Below are positions 1 to 4,876 of a stretch of DNA of 8,250 nt, one piece after another. A program made the translations under genes and the position numbers. The notes below the pieces were generated by a model. That model did not search any database and was not told the origin of the DNA. It saw only the letters and a list, made by a program, of their open reading frames with translations. This DNA is from Thermofilaceae archaeon (lineage in GTDB: Archaea; Thermoproteota; Thermoprotei; Thermofilales; Thermofilaceae): NCBI GenBank assembly GCA_027017025.1, contig JALURH010000210.1, forward strand, positions 1 to 8,250, written 5' to 3'. Each line of letters begins with the position of its first letter. Position 1 is the first letter of the stretch.

Positions 1-3
1 TAT

Positions 4-993
4 GTGAAGTTCTCAATATGCGAGAAAAGACCTAGAGAAAAGACAGGATTCAAGGTAGCAATAATAGGTGCAGGTCCAGCAGGTCTTGGAGCTGCTGGAG
101 TACTTGTATGTATGGGCCATGAGGTACATGTATACGATAGATTACCTGAGCCCGGAGGTATGATAATATTTGCCATACCGGAGTTTAGGATCCCCAAGAA
201 GAGAGTACGGGACGGTATAGCTCAGCTAGAAAGACTCGGAGTAGTTTTCCACCAGAATATAGAAGTAGGTAAAGATATAACCATTAAAGAACTACTAGGT
301 AGATATGATGCTGTCCTTATTGCTACTGGTACGTGGAGGGGTAGGAAACTAAACATACCTGGAGAAAACCTCCCAGGCGTCTATAATGCAATGGACTGGG
401 TATATGATTATATGCTTTATAAACTAGGCTATAAAGAAGAAGCTCCACCACCCTTAGAGGGGGAAGTAGGAATAATAGGGGCTGGACTTACAGCCGTGGA
501 TATCTGTGAAATAGCTGTATATGAGTATAAAGCTGAGCCTATGATACTCTATAGGAGATCGAGGAAGATTGCGCCAGGCCGCTTCATGATGAACAAGCTC
601 GAGAAAATGGGCGTAAAGATAATCGAGTTTGTAAAACCGCTTGAATTCGTAGGCAACGGTAGGGTCCAGTATATAAAACTAGTAAAAGTAAAGCCTACAC
701 AAACAAGAGCGGAGCCTGTAGTAGAGATACCGGGCACAGAACATACGGTAAAAGTGGATTCAGTTGTAGTAGCTGCAGGATTAATAGCAACACCACCACC
801 AACAATTACTGAGCTGGGGGTTCAGCTAAACAGGAATGGTACAATAAGAGTTGATGAAAACTACATGACGAACATAGAAGGCCTATTTGCGGCCGGCGAT
901 GTGGCTCACGGGCCATCGAATATAGGGTTTGCGCTGAAGAGTGGTAAAAGAGTAGCTCAATCAATACACAACTTCCTTATGGGTAAGCTATAG
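4..993 (+). CDS. GltD-like FAD/NAD(P)-dependent oxidoreductase
   Basis: Flavoprotein of the pyridine nucleotide-disulphide oxidoreductase superfamily, closest in pattern to the small (GltD) subunit of glutamate synthase and related sulfide dehydrogenase-type subunits. It probably moves electrons between NAD(P)H and a partner through FAD in the cytoplasm. The FAD-binding GAGPAG motif is at residues 22-27 with the acidic strand end at 45 and PEPGG at 48-52. ATGT at 107-110 and a second Rossmann motif (IGAGLTAVD, 158-166) for NAD(P)H follow, and the closing FAD motif AAGDV is at 296-300. At 329 residues it lacks the N-terminal iron-sulfur domain of full-length GltD, as many archaeal homologues do. 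The start is a GTG at 4-6, but the frame is open to the window edge, so the true start could be upstream. A TGA at 5-7 in another frame would fit a GTGA overlap with an upstream gene. The real electron acceptor cannot be read from sequence. Confidence 0.85.
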   Translation: MKFSICEKRPREKTGFKVAIIGAGPAGLGAAGVLVCMGHEVHVYDRLPEPGGMIIFAIPEFRIPKKRVRDGIAQLERLGVVFHQNIEVGKDITIKELLGRYDAVLIATGTWRGRKLNIPGENLPGVYNAMDWVYDYMLYKLGYKEEAPPPLEGEVGIIGAGLTAVDICEIAVYEYKAEPMILYRRSRKIAPGRFMMNKLEKMGVKIIEFVKPLEFVGNGRVQYIKLVKVKPTQTRAEPVVEIPGTEHTVKVDSVVVAAGLIATPPPTITELGVQLNRNGTIRVDENYMTNIEGLFAAGDVAHGPSNIGFALKSGKRVAQSIHNFLMGKL

Positions 994-1034
994 TGTGGAG
1001 CCCCGGCCGGGACTCGAACCCGGGTCCTACGGCT

Positions 1035-1061
1035 CTCTCGGAACCCCTTTTATCGAAACCG
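1035..1061 (-). other. tRNA-Thr anticodon-loop intron at 37/38 (27 nt)
   Basis: The central helix is CTCG (1067-1064, tRNA positions 32-35) with CGAG (1040-1037). The 5' bulge is TAC (1063-1061) and the 3' bulge AGA (1036-1034), with the anticodon stem as the outer helix. The cuts TA|C and AG|A leave loop CTCGTAA with anticodon CGT. The inner helix is weak and GU-rich. This is the canonical archaeal intron site. Confidence 0.85.
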
Positions 1062-1083
1062 TACGAGGCCGTCGCCATAACCA

Positions 1084-1104
1084 CTCTAGGGCACATACGT
1101 GCCT
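1084..1104 (-). other. tRNA-Thr D-loop intron (21 nt)
   Basis: Bulge-helix-bulge seen on the minus strand: CTAG (1110-1107), bulge TCA (1106-1104), hairpin GGCAC-GTAT-GTGCC (1103-1090), CTAG (1089-1086), bulge AGT (1085-1083). Cutting TC|A and AG|T gives the D-loop TAGTCTGGTTAT, a normal archaeal loop. The two CTAG strands are self-complementary. The outer helix is weak, so the motif is relaxed. The position, about 17/17a, is non-canonical. Confidence 0.82.
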
Positions 1105-1145
1105 GACTAGGCCACCGGGGCCCAATACTTTGGCTATAAACAATA

Positions 1146-1158
1146 GTTTAAATTTTTT
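1146..1158 (-). promoter_or_regulatory. Candidate TATA box of tRNA-Thr
   Basis: TTTAAA at 1152-1147 (minus strand), preceded by six A residues, is centred about 28 nt upstream of the mature 5' end at 1121. That is the usual spacing for archaeal tRNA transcription. The plus strand here has a T6 run (1153-1158) that could also end transcription leaving the oxidoreductase gene. Confidence 0.45.
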
Positions 1159-1171
1159 GAGGAATAGAGGG

Positions 1172-1855
1172 CTATGTTAAGCGGTCTATTTTTACTTGAA
1201 AATGTAGAAGCAGGAATTTATTAGAGTCAAACTCTGATAGGAAACTCCGTAACCTAGGTAGACTTACTATAGGTACTCCTTCATAGATATTAATACCTGG
1301 TTCATGTACAGATATTACTAGGGGATAAAGCTCCACCCTATCTGCGTTTATTTTCGACATTACGTAGGAAAGAGTATGTAGTTTTTCAGCTAAAGCCTCT
1401 GTCCTCTCTACCTGTTTATGTGCTGCCTCCTTTAGCGCTGGGGTTCTAGCCCGTATCCACCTCTTACAGTCTATAGATAAGATGGTACCGCCTTTTATAG
1501 CTACGATATCGATTTCATACCTCCTACCTCTATATTTTAGTCTCAGATTAGTAAAGGAGATATATCCAGCATCGTTCATTATTCTAGCACACAGCTTTTC
1601 CAGCTCCCTCCATCCTAGCTGTAACGCTAATTCAACAATATTAAACCCATTTTGCCATGCAGATACCACAAATTCAGTAACATCTCCCTCAATCCGGTCC
1701 CCCCTAATCTTTAGAGGATAACTAGACAATATGTCTAGAATAAATTCTATTGGGAAGCTTAATTCAAGGCTAATATCTCTTGGAGAAACATAACCCTTCT
1801 CAATCAACTGTCTTAAAACAGATTTAAGAATAAGTCTTGTTTTAAGCTCTATCAC
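1172..1855 (-). CDS. Predicted PD-(D/E)XK nuclease with N-terminal helical domain
   Basis: A 227-residue protein that I can place only at superfamily level. The second half carries the signature of restriction-endonuclease-fold nucleases: GWRELEKLCARIMNDAGY (81-98) with E86, then YEIDIVAI with D116, then ILSIDCKRW with D129 and K131, and a following Q148 in a helix. This E-D-DxK-Q order is what archaeal NERD/RecB-like or Mrr-like nucleases show. The first 60 residues are helical and could form a winged helix for DNA binding. GTG starts 2 nt after the rpl14 stop with no clear Shine-Dalgarno sequence, so translation is probably coupled to rpl14 and the gene is the last of the ribosomal operon. 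The substrate (DNA or RNA) is unknown. A housekeeping repair or RNA-processing role is as likely as defence, given the operon. Confidence is high for a real gene and moderate for nuclease activity. Confidence 0.75.
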   Translation of the reverse strand: MIELKTRLILKSVLRQLIEKGYVSPRDISLELSFPIEFILDILSSYPLKIRGDRIEGDVTEFVVSAWQNGFNIVELALQLGWRELEKLCARIMNDAGYISFTNLRLKYRGRRYEIDIVAIKGGTILSIDCKRWIRARTPALKEAAHKQVERTEALAEKLHTLSYVMSKINADRVELYPLVISVHEPGINIYEGVPIVSLPRLRSFLSEFDSNKFLLLHFQVKIDRLT

Positions 1856-1857
1856 AG

Positions 1858-2283
1858 CTATACAATTATCGTAGCCATAGCCGATAACCTAGGCCAACGC
1901 TCAGCAGCTTCCTTAGCTAGAGGACCCCTTATCTCCGTACCTTTAGGCTCGCCATCGGGAGTCATTATTACTACGGCATTATCCTCAAAGGCTATCCAGG
2001 TACCATCAGCCCGCCTATATGGTCTCTTCTGCCTTATTACAACAGCCCTCATAATTTGTTTACGAAGCTCTGGTTTACCAGCCCTAATGGATACAACAAC
2101 CATATCCCCAACAGCTGCACCAGGTATCTTCCTCCACTTAGTCTTATGATGTGGTACACCAATTATCCTAGCAAGTTGCGCCCCTGAGTTATCTGCAACC
2201 TTAACTATACTCTCCATAAAGACGCCGGGAGTCAATCCAAGCCTGTATGAAACACCTACAGCTTTCGGACCCCTCTTAGCCAT
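1858..2283 (-). CDS. rpl14: 50S ribosomal protein L14 (uL14)
   Basis: Large-subunit protein at the subunit interface next to the bridge with 16S rRNA. The 141-residue product has the family core SIVKVADNSGAQLARIIGV (25-43), followed by GAAVGDMVVVSIR and the C-terminal EIRGPLAKEAAERWPRLSAMA typical of archaeal/eukaryotic L14. Length fits archaeal homologues, which carry a short basic N-terminal extension (MAKRGPKAVG here). The ATG at 2283 has a GGGGTGAT Shine-Dalgarno sequence (2296-2289, minus strand) that overlaps the TAG stop of rps17, so the two are tightly coupled. In archaeal spc-type clusters rpl24 normally follows; here a nuclease gene follows instead. Confidence 0.97.
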   Translation of the reverse strand: MAKRGPKAVGVSYRLGLTPGVFMESIVKVADNSGAQLARIIGVPHHKTKWRKIPGAAVGDMVVVSIRAGKPELRKQIMRAVVIRQKRPYRRADGTWIAFEDNAVVIMTPDGEPKGTEIRGPLAKEAAERWPRLSAMATIIV

Positions 2284-2295
2284 CCGCCATCACCC

Positions 2296-2643
2296 CTATC
2301 TACGTTCTACCTTACCTAGTACTACAAAGGACACTGATTTAGCTAGTGGCCTAGTCTCACCTATGATAACTAGATCTCCCGGTTTCACATCAATACATGG
2401 AGGCACTCTTACATGTTTCTTCTTTCTTCTCCTCTCATACCTCATGTATTTGCGGTCATAATAGAGATATTCATGCACCACTACAGCTGTTCTATGCATC
2501 CTCGCCTTCTCGACACGAACCTCCATCACCATACCTCTTATAGGTAGCTTACCGTGCCATGGACATAGAGGATCGTTACACTTCCTATTCGGAGGCTTAA
2601 TCCAGGGTAAACCTATGTTTCTTACAGACTGTTCCGCCGACAT
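2296..2643 (-). CDS. rps17: 30S ribosomal protein S17 (uS17)
   Basis: Primary 16S rRNA-binding protein with an OB fold. The archaeal type has an N-terminal extension holding a C-x4-C-x2-H cluster (C22, C27, H30), possibly a zinc site. The core runs from LPIRGMVMEVRVEKARMHRT to GDLVIIGETRPLAKSVSFVV. I place the start at ATG 2643 (115 residues) because a GGTAGGTG Shine-Dalgarno sequence sits 6 nt before it. A GTG at 2652 would lie inside that site. The 60-nt gap upstream holds a good TATA element, so this gene and rpl14 may also be transcribed independently of rpl22-rps3. Confidence 0.96.
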   Translation of the reverse strand: MSAEQSVRNIGLPWIKPPNRKCNDPLCPWHGKLPIRGMVMEVRVEKARMHRTAVVVHEYLYYDRKYMRYERRRKKKHVRVPPCIDVKPGDLVIIGETRPLAKSVSFVVLGKVERR

Positions 2644-2675
2644 ACTAAACACCTACCCTATCCAAAGAATACAAT

Positions 2676-2683
2676 CTTATAAA
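2676..2683 (-). promoter_or_regulatory. Internal TATA box before rps17
   Basis: TTTATAAG on the minus strand (2683-2676), preceded by the purine-rich AGAAATAGAG as a possible BRE, lies in the only large gap of the operon. Its centre is about 26 nt before 2654, which would give a leader of about 10 nt holding the rps17 Shine-Dalgarno site. This is a sequence-based prediction. Confidence 0.5.
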
Positions 2684-2703
2684 CTCTATTTCTAGTCATT
2701 GAT

Positions 2704-2988
2704 TTACCAGAGTCTAAGCCTTTTCTTTAATCTATCCTCTGGCCTACCCACCAAGTATTTACCTTCAACTTTGACTAAGGTTCCATCAGGCAACCTGAAC
2801 TTGAATACAGCTATCTTCTTAAGGATAACCTTCCTAAACTTGCCTGGAATACCTATAACTAGAGTATACATTGTTTCGTCTAAGACTATGCCCTTAATTC
2901 CCACCTGACTCTTGTTCCTGCTGTCAAGTACCTCGACTTCTAGCCCAATGAGTTCATGGGAGAGAATATTGCAGGGAGTTATTTTCAC
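2704..2988 (-). CDS. rnp1: Ribonuclease P protein component 1 (Rpp29/Pop4)
   Basis: Archaeal homologue of Rpp29/Pop4, an Sm-like beta-barrel subunit of RNase P that helps the catalytic RNA remove 5' leaders from precursor tRNAs. The 94-residue product shows the family layout: a helical N-terminus (ILSHELIGLEVEVL), the barrel core (GIKGIVLDETMYTLVIG) and a basic end (GRPEDRLKKRLRLW). It sits between rpl29 and rps17, its conserved archaeal location, although many archaea also have a SUI1-like gene between rpl29 and it, absent here. GTG starts 2 nt after the rpl29 stop. The tail of rpl29 supplies a GGTAGG-like ribosome site, so translation is coupled. Its linkage to tRNA genes in this window fits its function but is not itself evidence. 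Confidence 0.93.
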   Translation of the reverse strand: MKITPCNILSHELIGLEVEVLDSRNKSQVGIKGIVLDETMYTLVIGIPGKFRKVILKKIAVFKFRLPDGTLVKVEGKYLVGRPEDRLKKRLRLW

Positions 2989-2990
2989 CT

Positions 2991-3200
2991 TTACCTACCT
3001 TGCTTAAGTCTCTCCTCATTCTCTATGGTTAATATCCTGGCAATAGCCCTCTTTATTTCCCTTATCCTTGCTGGATTCTCCAAACTCCCCCTAAGGGCCA
3101 TTACTCTAAGCCTAATTAGCTCAGCCCTAAGTTCCTCCAGTTTTTTCCTCCTCTCCTCGGGACTCATCTCCCTTATCTCCTTAGGCTTGAGTAACGCCAT
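2991..3200 (-). CDS. rpl29: 50S ribosomal protein L29 (uL29)
   Basis: Small two-helix hairpin protein of the large subunit near the exit tunnel, where it helps form the docking site for signal recognition particle and nascent-chain factors. The 69-residue product has the typical LKPKEIREMSPEERRKKLEEL first helix and RGSLENPARIREIKRAIARI second part. Its ATG overlaps the rps3 stop by one base (TAATG at 3202-3198, minus strand), so the two are translated in a coupled way. Confidence 0.96.
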   Translation of the reverse strand: MALLKPKEIREMSPEERRKKLEELRAELIRLRVMALRGSLENPARIREIKRAIARILTIENEERLKQGR

Positions 3201-3802
3201 TACCCAGCCACCTCCTTAATCTCAATAACATCAGGCATCTTAGCAGGCTTCATAATCCTAACCTTAACGCCATACATACCTAGCTTCATTAAAACATGCA
3301 CTACCGCTTCATCCACGAGCCTCTTCTTGGGTTCACCGGATTTAGGTAGAAATCCTCTAGTAAATCTCTCAGTCCGATGTCTCTGAGAAGTAAGCTTACC
3401 ACTTATAACAACTTCTGCACCACGTGCGCCAGCACTCATAATCCTATTTAATGCTATGAAAGCAGCCCTCCTAAACTTCACGCCCCTAACTAATGCACGG
3501 GCAATCCTGTAAGCCATAATCTTCGCATTCAGCTCTTGGTTCTGTACCTCTATAACATCTATCTGAGGATTCTCTATACCAAAGTTCTTCTCAAGAGCTT
3601 CCGATAGAACCCTAATATTAGCACCTCTCCTACCAATAACTATTGCTGGGCTACCAGCATATATAACAACCTTAGTTCCAATAGGTGTCCTAAACACTTG
3701 AACATCCACATAATTTGCTCTAACTAGTTGCCGCTGCAGGAACTCGTGGAGCATCATATACTGTAATCCCTGATTCACGATCGACCTCTTTATTGAGGGC
3801 AT
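3200..3802 (-). CDS. rps3: 30S ribosomal protein S3 (uS3)
   Basis: Small-subunit protein at the mRNA entry channel. The 200-residue archaeal form has an N-terminal KH type II domain with the GRRG loop at 57-60 (IVIGRRGANIRVL). The C-terminal S3 domain includes GVKFRRAAFIALNRIMSAGARGAEVVISGKL and the basic SQRHRTERFTRGFLPKSGEP segment. ATG 3802 is preceded by a strong GAGGTGAT Shine-Dalgarno sequence (3814-3807) with about 4 nt spacing. It lies 36 nt after the rpl22 stop and overlaps rpl29 by one base. Confidence 0.97.
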   Translation of the reverse strand: MPSIKRSIVNQGLQYMMLHEFLQRQLVRANYVDVQVFRTPIGTKVVIYAGSPAIVIGRRGANIRVLSEALEKNFGIENPQIDVIEVQNQELNAKIMAYRIARALVRGVKFRRAAFIALNRIMSAGARGAEVVISGKLTSQRHRTERFTRGFLPKSGEPKKRLVDEAVVHVLMKLGMYGVKVRIMKPAKMPDVIEIKEVAG

Positions 3803-3838
3803 AATATCACCTCGCTCATAAATTTAGCATGTCCGTAC

Positions 3839-4297
3839 CTATAACCTTTCCTCAAGCCCTATCTCTACATGTACAAGTTGCTCGAAGTATGGAGTAGCTC
3901 TACCGAAAGCTCTAGGTATATATTTCCTAACCTTCGGTCCCTTATGTGCTACAGCATGAACAACCCATAAGTTATCTATGTTCAAACCCTTATATTCAGC
4001 GTTATTCTCAGCATTCAATAATACATCTAAGATAGCTTTCGCCGCTTTGACAGGATATCTTCCTGGACCAAAACCCTCCCCCTTCCTGTGAGCTACCTTA
4101 CCATGAAATCTCCTGAAGGGTATAGGTCTTCTCTTAGCTATAACATCCTCAAGAAGACTCTTCGCCTCATCAAGCTTCTTACCCCTTATAGCGTTAAGCA
4201 CCTCTACAGCAGCTTTATACGATATTCTAAGATCCCTACCAGACGCTATAGCAGTCCTAAGTGGGTCGAGCTCAGCAGAGTAACGCCACGTCGGCAT
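3839..4297 (-). CDS. rpl22: 50S ribosomal protein L22 (uL22)
   Basis: Large-subunit protein whose long beta-hairpin lines the peptide exit tunnel. Family features in the 152-residue product are RRPIPFRRFHGKVAHRKG, GRYPVKAAKAILDVLLNAENNAEYKGL and the C-terminal RKYIPRAFGRATPYFEQLVHVEIGLEE, all typical of archaeal L22/eukaryotic L17. I choose ATG 4297 (MPTWRYS...), which matches the usual archaeal N-terminus and has GGGGTG 6 nt upstream. An in-frame TTG at 4327 would lie between the TATA box and the predicted transcript start. rps19, which usually comes just before rpl22, is absent. The gene instead has its own promoter and is the first of this operon. Confidence 0.96.
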   Translation of the reverse strand: MPTWRYSAELDPLRTAIASGRDLRISYKAAVEVLNAIRGKKLDEAKSLLEDVIAKRRPIPFRRFHGKVAHRKGEGFGPGRYPVKAAKAILDVLLNAENNAEYKGLNIDNLWVVHAVAHKGPKVRKYIPRAFGRATPYFEQLVHVEIGLEERL

Positions 4298-4329
4298 CCA
4301 ATACACCCCTAACCACACACTCAACAATG

Positions 4330-4338
4330 TTTTATATG
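4330..4338 (-). promoter_or_regulatory. TATA box of the rpl22 ribosomal operon
   Basis: CATATAAAA on the minus strand (4338-4330) is centred about 26 nt before 4308, so the predicted transcript would start right at the GGGGTG ribosome site of rpl22 with a leader of about 11 nt. It is divergent from the tRNA-Pro promoter about 45 bp away. Confidence 0.6.
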
Positions 4339-4373
4339 CTTTCCCTTTTTAGGCCTTAAGACTGTAAGAACAA

Positions 4374-4382
4374 AGTTTATAG
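4374..4382 (+). promoter_or_regulatory. TATA box of tRNA-Pro
   Basis: TTTATAG at 4376-4382, preceded by purines (AAAG), is centred about 32 nt before the mature 5' end at 4411. This is compatible with a short 5' leader removed by RNase P. Confidence 0.5.
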
Positions 4383-4444
4383 TAACAAGGATTTAGAAAG
4401 ATAGTGAGGTGGGGCCGTGGTCTAGCCTGGCTATGATGCGCGGC

Positions 4445-4463
4445 ACACCTAGAGGTGCGCGAC
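4445..4463 (+). other. tRNA-Pro intron A at 32/33 (19 nt)
   Basis: Central helix CGCG (4439-4442) with CGCG (4458-4461); 5' bulge GCA (4443-4445); inner hairpin CACC-TAGA-GGTG (4446-4457); 3' bulge ACT (4462-4464). The cuts GC|A and AC|T join C32 to T33. This is a perfect BHB core at a non-canonical position inside the anticodon loop. Confidence 0.8.
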
Positions 4464-4468
4464 TCGGG

Positions 4469-4484
4469 ATCATGGAGACGAGAC
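4469..4484 (+). other. tRNA-Pro intron B at 37/38 (16 nt)
   Basis: After intron A is gone, CTCG (C32 plus 4464-4466) pairs with CGAG (4479-4482). The 5' bulge is GGA (4467-4469), the inner helix TC/GA is short, the 3' bulge is ACC (4483-4485), and the outer helix is the anticodon stem CGCGG/CCGCG. The cuts GG|A and AC|C restore the loop. This is the canonical site. Confidence 0.82.
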
Positions 4485-4492
4485 CCCGCGAG

Positions 4493-4513
4493 AACCTTAT
4501 AGTGGTTCGCGAA
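4493..4513 (+). other. tRNA-Pro intron C in the variable loop, 45/46 (21 nt)
   Basis: Central helix CGCG (4487-4490 region of the anticodon stem) with CGCG (4508-4511); 5' bulge AGA (4491-4493); inner helix around ACC/GGT with one extra T; 3' bulge AAG (4512-4514). The cuts AG|A and AA|G restore variable loop AGGAC, identical to that of the tRNA-Thr in this window. The inner helix is slightly irregular. Confidence 0.72.
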
Positions 4514-4544
4514 GACCCGGGTTCAAGTCCCGGCGGCCCCACCA

Positions 4545-4692
4545 TCCTTTAAACCTCTTTAACGCATATTCTAGAATATATTAGGGTTTTGTATCTAACA
4601 AAGTACAAATATTGTGGAATATTATATACTGTAAGAGAGGATATTTAATAAAAACTACTAAACTTGATTAGATAATAAAAAACAAAATTGAG
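4545..4692. other. AT-rich spacer between two tRNA genes
   Basis: There is no ORF or RNA fold that I can support. GATATTTAATAAAA (4640-4653) and GATAATAAAA (4671-4680) are possible TATA elements for tRNA-Arg; the spacing to 4693 does not clearly favour either. A short inverted repeat TTTGTA...TACAAA sits around 4588-4611. Confidence 0.4.
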
Positions 4693-4782
4693 GGGCCCGT
4701 GGCCTAGTGGATAAGGCGCCGGCCTTCGGAACAAAATGTGGAAAGCCGGAGATCCCGGGTTCGAGTCCCGGCGGGCCCGCCA
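4693..4782 (+). tRNA. tRNA-Arg(TCG) with one 14-nt intron
   Basis: Acceptor GGGCCCG (4693-4699) pairs with CGGGCCC (4772-4778), followed by G73 and an encoded CCA (4780-4782). The D-arm is GCC-TAGTGGATAA-GGC, with A20 as expected for an arginine identity element. The anticodon stem is CCGGC (4719-4723) with GCCGG (4745-4749), the variable loop AGATC, and the T-arm CCGGG-TTCGAGT-CCCGG. The apparent anticodon loop is 21 nt; reading C-T-TCG-G from the 5' side and A38 from the 3' side leaves a 14-nt intron at 37/38. The mature length is 76 nt including CCA. It reads CGA codons. Confidence 0.9.
4730..4743 (+). other. tRNA-Arg intron at 37/38 (14 nt, degenerate BHB)
   Basis: The 5' bulge would be GGA (4728-4730) and the 3' bulge AAA (4742-4744). 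The central helix between 32-35 (CTTC) and GTGG (4738-4741) has a T-T mismatch and GU pairing; the alternative TTC/GAA pairing leaves a one-base 3' bulge. The intron length is fixed by the tRNA fold, but the exact cut sites are less certain than in the other genes. Confidence 0.65.
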
Positions 4783-4842
4783 ATACTATTGAAAATAAGG
4801 GGGTAACTTTCTCCAAAAAATGGTGTAATACAGTTAGAGATA

Positions 4843-4850
4843 ATTTATAC
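4843..4850 (+). promoter_or_regulatory. TATA box of the radical SAM gene
   Basis: AATTTATA around 4842-4849 is centred about 30 nt before ATG 4877. The transcript would begin close to the start codon, leaving a very short leader. AGGTG at 4866-4870 could act as a ribosome site if transcription starts a little earlier. Confidence 0.5.
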
Positions 4851-4876
4851 CCAGATTAGAGGATAAGGTGTAGTCT

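Larger units (their letters stand above)
996..1121 (-). tRNA. tRNA-Thr(CGT) with two introns
   Basis: On the minus strand, acceptor GCCCCGG (1121-1115) pairs with CCGGGGC (1006-1000), followed by discriminator T (999) and an encoded CCA (998-996). The T-arm is CCGGG-TTCGAGT-CCCGG and the variable loop AGGAC. The D-arm stem is GCC (1112-1110) with GGC (1076-1074). The anticodon stem is ACGGC (1072-1068) with GCCGT (1033-1029), and the loop reads C-T-CGT-A plus A38. The gene is interrupted by a 21-nt intron in the D-loop and a 27-nt intron at the usual 37/38 site. Removing both leaves a regular 78-nt tRNA including CCA, with A14, G15, G18, G19 and A21 in place. U73 matches the known archaeal tRNA-Thr discriminator, which supports the CGT reading. 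It ends 2 bp from the stop of the convergent oxidoreductase gene. Confidence 0.9.
4411..4544 (+). tRNA. tRNA-Pro(CGG) with three introns
   Basis: The outer parts are clear: acceptor GGGGCCG (4411-4417) pairs with CGGCCCC (4534-4540), followed by A73 (4541) and an encoded CCA (4542-4544). The T-arm is CCGGG-TTCAAGT-CCCGG (4517-4533). The D-arm is GTC-loop-GAT (4420-4437) with A14, G15, G18, G19 and A21. The 79 bases between D-arm and T-arm are far too many for one normal arm. Three BHB motifs, each with 3-nt bulges, excise 19, 16 and 21 nt at positions 32/33, 37/38 and 45/46. What remains is anticodon stem CGCGG/CCGCG, loop C-T-CGG-G-C, variable loop AGGAC and a regular 78-nt tRNA including CCA. 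A73 and G37 fit archaeal tRNA-Pro. A rival reading (stem CGCGA/TCGCG) also gives CGG but leaves introns without proper BHB motifs. Confidence 0.85.

Noticed and set aside
995..1180. Plus-strand 61-residue ORF containing PGLEPGSYG
   Set aside because: This is the antisense of tRNA-Thr; PGLEPGS is the usual false translation of a T-arm.
2644..2652. GTG start of rps17 at 2652
   Set aside because: It overlaps the Shine-Dalgarno site that serves ATG 2643.
4298..4327. Extended rpl22 start at TTG 4327
   Set aside because: It lies upstream of the predicted transcript start and adds residues not seen in L22; ATG 4297 has GGGGTG before it.
4438..4511. Alternative tRNA-Pro fold with anticodon stem CGCGA/TCGCG and introns at 26/27 and 37/38
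   Set aside because: It gives the same anticodon, but the implied introns lack BHB motifs, whereas the three-intron model has three good ones.
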